Shown: in pieces, positions 1 through 12,242 of the stretch | Numbering within the stretch: the first letter of the stretch is position 1 | Layout: each line of letters begins with the position of its first letter | Origin: Oopsacas minuta | Lineage: Eukaryota > Porifera > Hexactinellida > Lyssacinosida > Leucopsacidae | Reading direction: 5' to 3' | DNA length: 64,000 bases | Assembly: GCA_024704765.1 (NCBI GenBank) | Contig: JAKMXF010000222.1 | Span: 744,001 to 808,000, forward strand | Program-made: the position numbers and the translations under genes | Notes under the pieces: generated by a model | Told to the model about the DNA's origin: nothing | The model's database searches: none | The model's input: only the letters and a program-made list of their open reading frames with translations

Positions 1-428
1 ATGTTCAGTAAAGCTCATTAATACCAAAGGCAGCCCCTCAATACTTTTTCAATTATTAAGGAAATAAATGAATACTTGCGAAAAACTTACTGGTATTAAT
101 TATCAATAACCATGAGTTCAAGTTTCTACTTGTAGTATAATATTTAAAGAATTAGATATCGTTTTCATTTGGTAGTATACGAAACTTGTTGGAAGGAAAA
201 ATAATTGTATCAAGTGTTAAGCCCATTTGTTTATCTAAAAGTCATCTGCTATACTAGTAAAGTAGAATCTTTATAACTATAAGTACTAGTGAAAAATTTT
301 TAGTGCAATAAACAAAGTCAATATTTACATGATGTTTGTAATTTGTTATCGCATCAGTTGGATAGTTATCGCAACATCCAACTGATCTCGTTCTTTAGTA
401 GAAAGATCCAAACGAGTTTGTGGCTTAG
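1..428. other. No recognisable feature
   Basis: AT-rich sequence. I see no long open frame, inverted repeat or match to the other repeats of the window in this stretch. Confidence 0.5.
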
Positions 429-668
429 TTAAAATAGAGAGCTAACTCGGACAACCTGGTAGGAGCTTTGGAACTGCATCTCGGTGAAATCTAAACATGG
501 TACGCTTAATTCTAACTTGGTTCCATTGGGTTGAGGAATAGAAAAGTACTTTTCAACATTTTCACCATGGAAGTGTTTCAGACACACATATATTTTTAAG
601 GTACTCAATGTTTTCTGGGTGAAGAATGATTTCCTTTCGGCACCAAGTTGAGGTGGTCCTTTAGGCAT
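429..668 (-). pseudogene. THAP-domain fragment, decayed
   Basis: The minus-strand frame encodes the second half of a THAP zinc finger: the C-x2-H pair is in YVCLKHFHGENVE, preceded by a basic KSFFTQKTLSTLK stretch. The closing hydrophobic motif of THAP domains (AVPTIF type) is present as DAVPKLLPGCPS, but in a different frame near positions 430-480, so at least one frameshift lies between. The first C-x(2-4)-C pair is not seen. It is related to the fragment at 33904-34146, which has the same VCxKHFxGExVE core and an intact GAIPAFLLACP ending. THAP domains bind DNA and are common in P-type transposases and in their domesticated relatives; here I see only a relic. It could also be one exon of an old spliced THAP gene. 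Confidence 0.5.
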
Positions 669-744
669 CTTGAATACAGGTGTAGGTGCGCTTGCGACGT
701 AAGCAATCGCAACGATATCTCCAGTACGGAAGCTGGTAAAATTA

Positions 745-2675
745 GCAGTGTTACCGTAGGAGTGTAAATTCCCATGGGAATACCCTTGGGAATGGGAAAC
801 GATTTCCTAATGATGGGCTTCCCACTTGGGAATTTTTGGGGATCCTGTGAGAAACTAGGAATTCAATGCGATTGCTACACGGGTCTCTGAAATCGTGATC
901 ACGGTCAAAAGAATACGGATACTACGAAATTTGCAGTGTGATTGTAAAATTGGGTGTCATATCCAAACTAGCCGTAAACTCTTTAGTTCCGATTTCTGCA
1001 GTTTGAATTTGAAACCATTCATCATAACGAGATAGTATTTGTACTCAAGAATTGAATTGTATACGGTAATAGGATGTGGTTTTAGTCATTATTTGCGACA
1101 AGAGATATTTATTAACCAATTATCACTCTAATTCATGCCAATATGATAATATTTGAGGTCAATACGAACAATACACGAAAGTATTTGAACACCTAAATAT
1201 AGATCAAGATTGTCTTTGGCCAAATGTTTCATGTACAATCTGTAAACTTTATTTGACCATGGTTGCGAGTAGCGATGCCCCTCAGAAACAGCCAATTCGA
1301 TTTAATTGGCCCAATCTCTTGCATCAAACGCGTTCAACATGTGCTCCTAGTAATCAATGCACAATGTGTGAGGAAATGATTAGATTTGGAAGACGTTCTC
1401 TTGCAAAATCTGAAATCCACATGCAAAACCAGGGGGCCGATGATAAATACTCCAGCAAAGGTTGTTAAACATTGTAGCAAATGCTTGAGCGAAATTTCGC
1501 AAGGTATATCGCATCAATGCACTAAAAGGTTTCTGATTGACAATACCCACCAGCATTTATATATATCACAGAAATGCACTCGATCAGTATACTTTCATAA
1601 CATGTTAAAACGTTTTCAAGAAAGAGACAACATTGCATTAAGTATCCAACTCCCACGACAAGAAGGGAGTTATCCTCCAATTGGCAGCGCTTCAAACTCT
1701 ACACATTTTCACACCTCAATCAGAATCTAGGAAGCAACGAATTGGGTTCGGCAAGATCATGCAACTTAAATCAACTCGTGAAATGTCGAATTATCAATTT
1801 TAAAAGGTGTCTTCAGTTTTGCGAGACTCTGGAATTCGTTGTCCGACAATGGAATAGTAATTTGAGAAGAAGAAATAATTATGTATCGATAAGAATCTAG
1901 CCATTGTATTTAACATATGGATGTCAAATGCAATGGCTAGATTCAATATTCCAGAGTTGCATTTGATGTTAGGAGTGGGACAAAAGTTGTATGCCATACT
2001 AACAACAATGTTTGAGGAAGAGATCTCACGCAAGAATCTCTACTAAGAAAAATACCATTCAACGGACCACATACCATGGAAATGCATTCGAGGGAAATGC
2101 AATACGTAAACTGCTAGGATGTGTAATGGACTGGCTTTCTTCAATCAAACTCTGCCTTCATTGCCCTGAAGAGATTTAGTGATGTGGTTGCATCATGCTT
2201 CGGGATAAATATTGAAAGTAAATACATTGACCAGATTCATCAATTCCAAGAGGCTTTAAAAAGAACAGGGCTACAATATTCAACTAAAGTTCATGTTTGT
2301 TTTCCGCCACATTGTACCTTTTCTTCAAAACTACCCTCCTCCGGGAAAGGGTCTGGGGTATGTACCAAAACAAGCGGTTGAATCATCTCATTCTGGAATA
2401 TAAAGATTTGACACGAAATATAAAATTACAATTCCAAAAATCTTGTGATGGAAAAATTTTTGAAATAAGTTTCGCAATTTACATAATATTCTGTGCCCAA
2501 CATGTAAATTTCGTAGGGTCCGTAGTTTTTTGACCGAGATCACGATTTCAGAGACCCGTGTCAAGAAGATAATTCTCACATGAAATCCTGTGGGAATTTC
2601 AAACAGAGAATCCTTTGGTAATGGGATGGGAATGAAAACTTCATTCCCAAGGGAACTCTGGAAATTAGCAAAATT
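745..2675 (+). mobile_element. Old DNA transposon with long inverted ends
   Basis: The two ends are inverted copies of each other over roughly 190 bp. The best part is a 34-bp block at 877-910 that returns inverted at 2528-2561 with one mismatch (core cgggtctctgaaatcgtg). Farther out both arms carry the motif cccttgggaatg (left near 784, right near 2640 as its complement). The interior carries a cysteine-rich transposase relic. I could not fix the exact tips or a target duplication, so the borders are approximate. The element is diverged and clearly old. Confidence 0.6.
1181..2420 (+). pseudogene. Relic of a cysteine-rich transposase-like protein
   Basis: Three pieces can be read in shifting frames. 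At 1181-1440 the frame has a C-x2-C pair (SCTICKLYL) and a second one (CAPSNQCTMCE). At about 1440-1560, in the next frame, follows KHCSKCLSEISQGISHQC, a third zinc-binding-looking unit. At about 2160-2400 come a segment with FSDVVASCFG and then, after another shift, KVHVCFRHIVPFL and GLGYVPKQAVESSHSG. From memory this order resembles uncharacterised transposon proteins frequent in cnidarians and arthropods that carry paired CxxC units and a KVHxxFxH motif; I cannot name the superfamily with confidence. Stops and frameshifts make it non-functional. It sits between the inverted ends of the surrounding element, which supports its role as that element's transposase. Confidence 0.5.
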
Positions 2676-4054
2676 AGTTAAAGTTCAGTAACTGGTAACT
2701 GACTTCAGTTACGGGCAACTCAGCTACAAATATGTTTTTGATGTTCATATATAGTTTAAAGGATGACTTTAGCTACAAATATTTTGCCATATTAATAAAA
2801 GAAGTTTTTCACGGAAACGTATGAAATGATCTTATTGTAACATACTATACTGATAGGTAGATGCCAAAAAGTAGTCCAATCACATTTTTATAGTTACTTT
2901 CGTATTCAGGGTAATTTCCCCGTCGTGTAAGTGAATAATTTTCGATATGAAAATATTTGGGGGGGGGCCTGAGCCCCCCAGTGACATATAGCATGACGCC
3001 ACTGGGAATGTGTCAACATTCCATTCTCAAAACTTGTCCAAACCCAATTGAGGTTCCCACTTTTCGACGTCCTATGGTAATTGAGTTCATTATACATATA
3101 GTTCCAAAACTCTATAAAGAATAATTATTTTGTTTTGGTGTATATAAAAAGAATAAATTATTAGTATTTAGTTCAGAATTTTGCTAAGTAAGAAATCAAA
3201 TGACTTCATTTCAAGTTGGAAATAGTTAGTAGAGATAGACTGCAAAAAATAACAAACCACAAATATTTCGAGCATGTCAATATGACCAATGCAATCCCCA
3301 TACATTATTTCCCTGGACACTACCTTGAATGCATTGGTTTAGTATTTAGGCTGTGATAGTGCCATCAATCAGCTTTGGAATTGCTGAATAGTCATCTACG
3401 GTTAGGCAATGGTGTTATACTAGTTGCCATAAAACCTATTTACTTGTTATTCTACACCTGAATCTAGCTAATTTGTTTATTATGGGGAAAAATTTTGTGC
3501 CCAACATTGTGGATCGGGGTATGAAGGGGTTGACCTTACTGATATGCAAAATGAACAAATTTAGGGCCCATAACGAGTGAATTCCTATTCCAATCAATAT
3601 TTCTTTTGTACCACTTACATATATCTTCAAGGCGAAGGAATCCTGAAGTTTTGAAGCCATTTTGTATGGCCATATTTGTCCATTTTGGATGAAAATTACA
3701 GGAATTATAATCAATGGTGTCTTTTTTTGAGAAGTGTTGGGATAATTGATCATTTGTCATATATAGCGATGCAAATTTAATGTTATATGTCTTAGATATG
3801 TATTTATCATGGCCTCCTTTAGTCCACCTAAAAATTCTCATTCATATATCCATTATATTGTTAAACACAGCAGTCCGATTTCTATTCAACCATTCTTTAC
3901 ATTGTTAATCGGTGAAATGAAAGGTACCCTATCACCAATCTGATGAATAAATTCTCCTTAGACATTCGACTCTGGTGCCATAAGAAATTCGCCAAATTTA
4001 CCAAATAAAGGAACATTATTGTCATTTGCAATAATATTGATATCTTTTGATAAG
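2676..4054. other. No gene; contains a short copy of a dispersed repeat
   Basis: No supported coding sequence. A short run of G at about 2958-2966 is followed at 2998-3075 by a segment (ggaatgtgtcaacattcc) that recurs at about 63159-63230 and, more diverged, at 12490-12545. Open frames here lack any recognisable motif. Confidence 0.5.
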
Positions 4055-5162
4055 ATCTTCCATAGCATTCTATACACTAAGGCAATGGTGCTGATTAATG
4101 TACTTGGGACAGGGATTGGGTAAGTCAGTTCTAAGGAAATAATGGAGATATATTAGTTGCGATAAAATTTAGACCGTACACTTTGGCCCGAATATATATA
4201 TTATTGATTATTGACATTACTCACAGTCTACATTTACAACTATTTTCAGGCCAAAATGACGCCATCTGTTTGCTTAGTTAGCAAATATGTCAGAAAAATG
4301 CTCCTGTTTTGAAACTACGTAGAAAGGAATTAATACATTAACGGTTTCAAAATTTTTACTGTAGAATATACGGATACTGCTGTACAAAATATCAAAATTT
4401 TGTCATTATAAAGTTCGCGCGTTCCAGAGTTACCGTAGTGATCATGGGTGGCATATTTGAGCCAATATTCATCCATAACTTGACATCCTTCAATGTTCCG
4501 GCCAGACAAACCTACATACATATGGTATATACCCGACTTCCACACCCTAATAGTACATTTTGGTGTGATATCTCCAAAGAATAATGCGCAGTCATCATTA
4601 ATACCATATATGGTCATTTTCAAGATTGCTTCATAATCATCAGAGATATCATATCAAAATGTACTTTAGGGTATGGGAAGTCGAATATATACTATATGTG
4701 TGTAGGTTTGTCTGGCCGGAACATTGAAGGATGTCAAGTTATGGATGAATATTGGCTCAAATATGCCACCCATGATCACTACGGTAACTCTGGAACGCGC
4801 GAACTTTATAATGACAAAATTTTGATATTTTGTACAGCAGTATCCGTATATTCTACAGTAAAAATTTTGAAACCGTTAATGTATTAATTCCTTTCTACGT
4901 AGTTTCAAAACAGGAGCATTTTTCTGACATATTTGCTAACTAAGCAAACAGATGGCGTCATTTTGGCCTGAAAATAGTTGTAAATGTAGACTGTGAGTAA
5001 TGTCAATAATCAATAATATATATATTCGGGCCAAAGTGTACGGTCTAAATTTTATCGCAACTAATATATCTCCATTATTTCCTTAGAACTGACTTACCCA
5101 ATCCCTGGCCCAAGTACATTAATCAGCACCATTGCCTTAGTGTATAGAATGCTATGGATCTT
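4055..5162. mobile_element. Long near-perfect palindrome (foldback element)
   Basis: The arms 4060-4575 and 4642-5157 are inverted copies about 516 bp long, with only a few mismatches and no net gain or loss over most of their length (paired positions add to 9217). The spacer is about 66 bp. The outermost bases are ccatagc and gctatgg, and directly outside both ends stands ATCTT (4055-4059 and 5158-5162), a likely 5-bp target duplication. Because the arms are so alike, the same 63-residue open frame (start ATG at 4521 on minus and 4696 on plus) appears twice; I regard that as a by-product, not a gene. Related, much more diverged arms occur at 17.7-18.6 kb and 31.2-31.65 kb. Confidence 0.85.
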
Positions 5163-7741
5163 CATATAATTCTAAATGTGAAGAAAATAATATAATTTTC
5201 GATATAGTCGCCATTATTAAAATAATCGCCCGGCGTACTATTCGAGAAAATACGGTATATTAAAAATAGACAACAAACCTTAATTAATTATGAAAAGATT
5301 TGTAAGTATAAGAGCTTGGATTTGAAGATCTACAAATGCACAGTGGCTCCCGAAAGTACTTGGTTAATAGAGAAAGCAGAGACGAAGTTTCTGATACTCT
5401 TTTCCAAAACATTTTACATGAAATCAGACAAAGGCCGATTTATACCTACAAGCGGCCTAATTGTGACTTTTTTGTTGAATTTGACTGAAAATTTGCCAAA
5501 TATATACGTATTTTAATTGTCTGGGAATTTTATTGGAAATCTCATTGATAGTATGAGCCCAAACTGACTGCTTCATGAAACAACACTATTTCAAAATTAT
5601 CACTTCGTTTTAACCAATTTCAGTACCCAAATCGAGATTTCAGAACTGTTTGAAGTCATAAAATGAGACATTTCCCGGCAGCATTCGGATAAATTAGCAG
5701 TTAGTAGGGAATAGGCATCTGGGTACATTTTAATGATAAACGATATATAATTTGTGGATAGTTATTCGACAATCAGGAACTGATTGGTGTAATCAGATTT
5801 CCAATTGACCTTGCAGTTAAAGAAAAATGACGTCATTCAATGTTTTATAAATAGAATGATCATAAATCGAATAATTTTATATTAATTAAATAATATAATA
5901 ATATATATCAATTAGAGAATCAACTAATCGCTCTATGGTAGTTATAGTACAAACAGAATCATATTTACTGCAGAACTTTGCAGATTTCTAGTGTGACCCT
6001 CTTCCCCACGCTTTTCACACCTTAGCTTTGATCGAAATTCTAAGAGCATTGGATCACTTTCAGATGCGAGTCTTATAAAACGTCACATAAATTGTCTTCA
6101 GAGGATGTCCTCCTGGATAAATCTTCCCAATATATTCTGATGAGCTTACTGCCGGCTTGAACCCCCTTTAGAATAACGTGTAAAACCATGTCTATTATTT
6201 ATTTCTCTACTCAATTCTTCAGAGCGAACGAGTAACGTATGTAATGCGGGAGTGATGTTCACCCAAGGTTAAGGATCTAGGATAAACAGATTGGTAATAG
6301 TACAGAGTTTCCCTAGTCTTTCAGTATTTACCTTCCTATCAATATTGAAGGTTCTTAAAATCGCATATCACTGTGTACGTAGCTTGGTTACTGCTTCTTT
6401 ATCCTTAGTTGCAATTAGTGAACATGCATATTCTATGAATCCAGACTGAGAGGTAAATACCTTTCTAGAAACTTACTAGTTGATGTAGTTCCACCTGAGG
6501 TGCTGGTTGGCCAATATTCAGGCTTGTGTTTTGTACAAGTGTTCACATAAATATCATTGATTGATGGATGGAGGTGAGTTATTTCGCATTTTTGGATTTC
6601 CACTGTTTAGATGATAAACTAAGAGGTTAAACCACCTAAGGATACATGTATACGAATGTAGAGGAGATATAGGTGTAATGTTTATCGGTGAAATTGGTTC
6701 ATGGGTTAAATTGAACCTAGAATCTGAAGGAAGAGAAAAAATGATTCATCATCTTTTATCTCTGCAAATAGTTCAATCGATTCTATAACACTGTAACAAA
6801 TAACTGCAACGCTAATGCAGCAATCTTCATCTCGGAAGTGTATTCAATCTTGGGTAATAATCTGATAAAGTCTAACACACTAACTAGTCGTGATCTTTGT
6901 TGTTTCAAGAACCCTGCCAAGCATTCAGCGTAAAGAATCTTTCACCTCAATAGCTTATTCAAATAATTTACCAATTCCTTGATTGTATTAGTGAGATTAT
7001 GTAATTTGCATTCAAAATACTTGCAAATTCAAGCCTGATGTGAGGGATTATAGTTGTTTTTGGCATTCAGCAATTAATGAAATTATTTACACTATGTTTG
7101 TTGAAATAACGTCTTACCAAACTATTTTCTATGTGACATAATATTACATAACAACGATTATTGGTATTAGAATTCTACATTGAAACAAAAACTGAGAAAG
7201 GAATTCGAAAAATTGTACAATGTTTCGAAATTATTATTTTCAAAATATATTTTATATGCATGGATTGATAATATATATTGAATTTAGGGTGATACATTTT
7301 TATACATGTATTTTTCGCACTTTTGTAAATATATCACAAAATTATTTTCCATAATTTGTTACAATGACATTATTTGAAATGAACTAAGTTTGAATATTCT
7401 GTAATTCACTGAGTAATTAATTAATGAGTCAACTTAGCGATCAGATAGCTGAAATTGCCAGTGACCTGTATTTGTTACTGTAGTTAGAGTAGATTAGAGT
7501 GTTAATTACATTTGAGTTATAGTTATAGTCAAATCTAACAGAGAATCGACATAATAACACTATCGCTAGTAAGATGCACCAAATTCTAAGAGAAAAAAAA
7601 CCTTAAACTATTTCATTTACAATAAACGTCCGTATCTCCTCTTCGAATGGCATAAATTATTTACATTATGAACATGGGAAGTTAGTCAAATTAATTGTTG
7701 ATCTACCTTAACTTATGATAACTCGGAATATTAATTATCGA
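5163..7741. other. No recognisable feature
   Basis: AT-rich, many short direct and inverted words, no coding signal I can support. The 66-codon frame at 5316-5516 has no recognisable motif. Confidence 0.45.
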
Positions 7742-7867
7742 GTTGCCTAGCACAGTAACTATGCAAGTTATTCACCATAAATATGACATCCAAACATGAG
7801 CATGGCTTCTGAAATTTATGATTTGTCAACATTTAATTGCGCAATAGGCTTTTTGGACGATTTGGCC
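7742..7867 (+). repeat. Left arm of a 2.4-kb-spaced inverted repeat
   Basis: Inverted copy of 10230-10374. Both share cctagcacagtaact, caagttattcac, gacatccaa, aaatttatgatttgtca and tttttggacgat; the right copy has about 18 extra bases. Together the arms bracket the mariner element at 8095-9408 and could be the ends of a larger, older element into which the mariner inserted, or two independent copies of one MITE. Confidence 0.7.
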
Positions 7868-8094
7868 TAACAGTGTGGGCCGCTTAAATACCCGAGTAAA
7901 ACAGGACAATGTATTCGGAAGAGATTTGTTAAATACAAAAATCGTCGAAGAATAGCGGCATCGTATCGGTTAGTCAGGATTTCTACCCCGATTAACAGAA
8001 TATTTCGAAAATTATAATCGCTTAATTGAGATTTCTATCCCAATTAAGTGATTCTAGTTATGGTATCAAAAGTGTTGAGGGGTAGAGATATATA

Positions 8095-9408
8095 CTAGGT
8101 TGTCCAAAAAGTTCGCTGAATTTTATCCCTAGTTTGTGTTATATACACTCTCCCAATTAGCCTATTGTTTCGATTAATTGTAATATCCCTTATCTCAATT
8201 ATCCTAACTTTTGTAATCAAAAAGTTTGGTTTAGGTATTCTTTTAGCATCATTTACGATTGTCGTATTTTTTTCTAAAATGGAAAACTCAGAAGATGGGA
8301 AACGATATATCATTTGGTTTCTCTGGAAACAAAATAAAAGTGGAAGCGAGATTCTCTACGAGATGGAAAAGGTTTATGGTAGTAAATGCCCTGGTAAATC
8401 GATGGTTTACAAATGGATTGACAGATTTAATGATGAGCATTCAACTGTTGATGATAACCAAGACCTGGTCGTCCGAAAACATGTTCCAACCAAGAAAATA
8501 TCAAAATTATATCAAACATTCTTGATAAAGATAGACAGACGTGTGACTCTGCGGCAGTTAGAGGAAGAATTGGGATGTCAAAATCAATACTTGATAAGAT
8601 TCTAACTGAACAATTGGGAATGTCGAGAGTTCTTTCTCGTTGGGTTCCCAAATTTTTATCTGAATCTCAAAGGATTGAAAGGGTTCGTGTTTGTCGCCAG
8701 CTCTTACGGATTTCTAAGAAGGAGCCAAGGTTCTTTGATCGTTTAGTCACAGGGGACGAAACTTGGTTACATTTTTATGAGCCTAAGACAAGTTTACAGA
8801 CGAGTCAATGGAAGCGTAGGCATGAAGTAACTCCTATTAGACCCAGAGCCGTCGCATCAGCAGGTAAACGGATGGCAACAGTTTTTTGGGACACAAGGGA
8901 ATAATCATGATTGATTGGTTACCTAACAAAGTAACAATAAATACTGAATACTATGTTCAAGTTCTGAAGAAATTGCGCGAAGCTATCAAGTCTAAGAGGC
9001 GTGGCAAGTTGAGTTCTCATGTTTTGCTTCAGCATGATAATGCTCCAGCCCATACCAGCAGGCGAACTTTGGATGAAATTCAACATTTAGGGTTCGAATT
9101 ACTCCCACATCCCCCATACAGCCCAGATCTAGCGCCCATTGACTACTGGCTTTTTTCAGAAATGGAAAGACCACTTAGAGGTAAACGTTTCAGCGATTTT
9201 GAGCACCTTAGGTCCGCTGTAAATTCATGGATTCAAGGTACCCCTGAAAAATTCTTCACCACAGGAATAAATAAACTCCCATCAAAATGGAAGAAATGTA
9301 TCAAGGTTAAGGGTGAATTTATTGAAAACTATGAACAATAATTAGTTGAGTATGATCATTGATAAATAAAATATATTTGCAATTCCGCGAACTTTTTGGA
9401 CAACCTGG
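8095..9408 (+). mobile_element. mariner element (D34D), full length with both ends
   Basis: The element is 1314 bp. Its 28-bp terminal inverted repeats (8095-8122 and 9381-9408) match at 26 of 28 positions, core aggttgtccaaaaagttc, and are flanked by TA on both sides (8093-8094 and 9409-9410), the expected mariner target duplication. It encodes one transposase on the plus strand, broken by frameshifts. The size and architecture are those of a classical mariner. Confidence 0.93.
8279..9341 (+). pseudogene. mariner transposase, frameshifted
   Basis: Cut-and-paste DNA transposase of the mariner branch of the IS630/Tc1/mariner superfamily. The protein runs through three frames. Frame 1 (ATG at 8279, reading to 8605) has the N-terminal helix-turn-helix segment MENSEDGKRYIIWFLWKQNK. 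Frame 2 (8575-8904) holds the WVPK motif and the first catalytic Asp in VTGDETW. Frame 3 (to the stop at 9341) holds the second Asp in QHDNAPAHTS and the third in SPDLAPIDYWLF, with 34 residues between them, the D34D spacing of mariner. The breaks lie near 8460-8600 (at least one) and near 8893, where WDTRE should continue as a WDHKG-type sequence. All three Asp codons survive but the reading frame does not. Confidence 0.92.
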
Positions 9409-10229
9409 TATATATATTCAAAATCACTCGTAAAATCGTTTGTTTCTAAAAATTATGATTTTGCATATTATACAATGAGAACTTTTATACGCATATAACA
9501 ACGACTCATCTCTACTAGACCCTATAGTCAGGATTTAGTATTGGTTGATTAAGATATTTCTGGTTATGCGGCCATAAAAAACTAGTTTTGATTACTTAAA
9601 TATATCGTGATCGGTAAATCGGAACAATAGGTTAATTGGGACAATAAATGACGCCCGAACTGTCCCGATTAAGCAATACTCACTCTAATTCGAGCTCGTT
9701 TTTGACAATGTTATATAAAGGATGGATCATTGCATGGATTTATACTGGTAGAAGCATGTAGGTGTAAGTGTTCCCAAAAAGGTGAACTGTTTATGAATTT
9801 TGAAACATTTCACCATTGCTATGCAAATGTATTTAGACAGATTCTAGCCAAAACACAATAAATATTGATGATAGAGTTCTACATTTGATACTAATGCATC
9901 TGCAATAGGCGACCTTTTAATCATGAAGTATACAGTTTTGATTACTAACTCGGTTAATAAGTTATGAAGAAACCTATCATATATGGTCAATCGCGATAAA
10001 TAACGTATTACTTGACAAATGTAGAGCTCTCTCACCAATATTGTTCAGTTATGACTAGAAACTGTTTAAATACATTTGCATAGCAGCAACGGAGGAATGT
10101 ATCAATATTTCATCAACGTTTCACATATTTTGGAAACATTTAGATGTCACTATAATTCCATGCAAGGATGGAAGATACATCTTTTATATAACAGTATATA
10201 CCTAGGGAGACAAAAATGGGATGAAATAT
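9409..10229. other. No recognisable feature
   Basis: AT-rich spacer between the mariner element and the right arm of the inverted repeat; the 64-codon minus-strand frame at 9844-10038 has no recognisable motif. Confidence 0.45.
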
Positions 10230-10374
10230 GGCCAAAATCGTCCAAAAAGGCTATTACGCAATTAAATGATGACAAATCATAAATTTGAGAAGCCATATTT
10301 ATGCTTGGATGTCATAATTATGTATTGATAATATAATATAGTGAATAACTTGCAAAGTTACTGTGCTAGGCACC
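10230..10374 (-). repeat. Right arm of a 2.4-kb-spaced inverted repeat
   Basis: Inverted partner of 7742-7867 (see there). The arm begins with ggccaaaatcgtccaaa and ends at ctaggcacc. Confidence 0.7.
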
Positions 10375-10856
10375 TCAATAAGTGAATAAAGTCATTTATG
10401 CGAAATTCATGTCATCTATGGTTACAAAAGAAATTGAGCCAGTTATGATTAGGTATGACTAATTTCCCCACATAAGAAATAGATTTTTAAAATAGTTACA
10501 ATGTTGAGCCTATGAATTACTCACAGTGTTTGGCTATGTTGTGTCCTTATATTCTATTAGTCGTTGATTCAACCAAAATCACACTCGTCAAAAAAGGGAA
10601 GAAATATTTTCGTTTAGTTAGAATGACTTAGGGATCCCTGATATAGTATGGTTCTCCCAATACAGTGAATTTAACAACTGATTATGGCTATTTGTGTAGA
10701 GTTCAATGATTCATTGCATGAAAGATGTGATGTTTTGAAACAAAAAGTAAGATAAACACAAAAGTTCAGCATTCTTAAATGTTCAAAAGATTTTTGAAGA
10801 ACTAAATTCCAAAATATACAAAGGCCAATTGGATCATGATAAATATATTTGGTCAC
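10375..10856. other. Intron sequence downstream of exon 5
   Basis: This lies 3' of the last exon I can recognise in the RhoGAPp190-like gene and is presumably intron. I searched this stretch and the rest of 1-10856 on the minus strand for the next FF-domain exon (phase 1 start) and did not find one. Confidence 0.5.
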
Positions 10857-11088
10857 CTGGTACAATGTATTTCGCACTAGAAATAGCTAACTCAAATTCC
10901 TCCGTCATTAGTCGTACTTGTAGTTTAAAGGCCAATCTCTCCTTGTATTGTAACAGAAATTCCTTTGCAGCTTGTGAACGTAGAAATCCAAAAGATATTC
11001 TATTTTCTTCCTCTGGAACATCTACCCAATGCACCCCAGGTGCTAGTTTAACAAAATGAATATTAAAATCTTCAGATTTTTCAATTTC
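10857..11088 (-). CDS. RhoGAPp190: RhoGAPp190-like gene, exon 5 (start of FF region)
   Basis: The exon lies between a good acceptor (ctcttttcag then GAAATTGAA) and the donor CCAG/gtgacc. It is 232 bp, entered in phase 0 and left after one base of the next codon, and gives codons 357-433 of the assembled protein. The segment VPEEENRISFGFLRSQA followed by KEFLLQYKERLAFK aligns with the part of p190 RhoGAP where the GTPase domain gives way to the first FF domain (ERIPFD then EAHLEKLRNERKR in vertebrate p190). FF domains are small helical protein-binding modules; in p190A they bind the transcription factor TFII-I. The gene must continue toward lower coordinates. Homology is moderate in this exon, clear only in the context of the preceding exons. 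Confidence 0.75.
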
Positions 11089-12070
11089 CTGAAAAGAGTA
11101 AATAGATAAAACATTCATGAAAATCGTACAGCAGTGATGAAGTTATGAAAGATTAATCAATAGTTACTCTGAAAGTATACAACTTTAACTCTATGTATTT
11201 CGATCATACTCTTTATTAGTTTAATGATATTATTCATAATAATGGAACTCCAACAATATAAATAGATTGATAACTGTGCAATGAATTCAATGCTATTTTA
11301 GGATAAATACTTGGACAAAATTGGTCAGGTTCAGGCAAGGCTGAGGCAAGGCCGATTTCGAAAAAATGACAAAGTTTGGCCGAGGCTGAGAACGAGTACA
11401 CAGTTTATTCTGGCCTCTAGGGTGACCTGATTTGAGGAGTTTTACGGTATGTATTTATATAGATAAACCAAGTATATGAGCGGACTGTTTATTGTATACA
11501 ATGATAAATACAATGCGAGTATTATTATAGTTGGAAAGAACGACCACAAATAAAGTCCACAGTTTACATAATTCCGAATATTTTTGAATAATGTGGAGAA
11601 AAGGCTCACCCAGATCATAAATTACCCTAGGGACCGAACTACCTTAATCAAGCCTTGGCCCTAGGACAAAATATAACCTAAAATCTGGTTACGAAATATT
11701 TAAAACGGACAACCAGGGACTAAAAACAACTTTAGATTATTGGTGAAAAATCACTATTTTTCAATAGACGCAAAATATATAAATAATCTAAACACATAAT
11801 TATATTAACCTATACATATACTCATCAATTAATATTGTGTAGCTATTCAAGATTTTGGGGACTTGAGGCTTGTGAGTACATAGACAAGGCATACTTTGCC
11901 TAGTGTAAACCGCAATTGCCTAAATAGGTGAATTAGTATTAGAGTATTGAGAAAGATCACAATTTTCAAGCTCCTATTGAAAAATCAAGCCCCTACAGGA
12001 GACTCTGACGCAACTAGATAATCCCTTGTAGTCCGCATATTTCCATAATTTTCATGCTACAGGGACTCAA

Positions 12071-12110
12071 CAAGCAATTTTCTTAAGCAATTTTCTTAAG
12101 CAATTTCCTC
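12071..12110. repeat. Short tandem repeat, 15-bp unit
   Basis: The word gcaattttcttaa is repeated head to tail about two and a half times. Confidence 0.7.
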
Positions 12111-12242
12111 GTATTATATTATTAGATGAGATACATATATATAATTACTGTTCCAACTACATAAATAACTGTATATGTAGACGTGTCAAACATAAGAAAA
12201 ATAATGGTCTGAACACAAAAAATTGAAAAAAATTGTTATATA

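Noticed and set aside
4330-4887. The same 63-residue open frame on both strands as a gene pair
   Set aside because: The frames are mirror copies in the palindrome arms; no family motif, no splice or start context, and related arms elsewhere do not keep the frame open.
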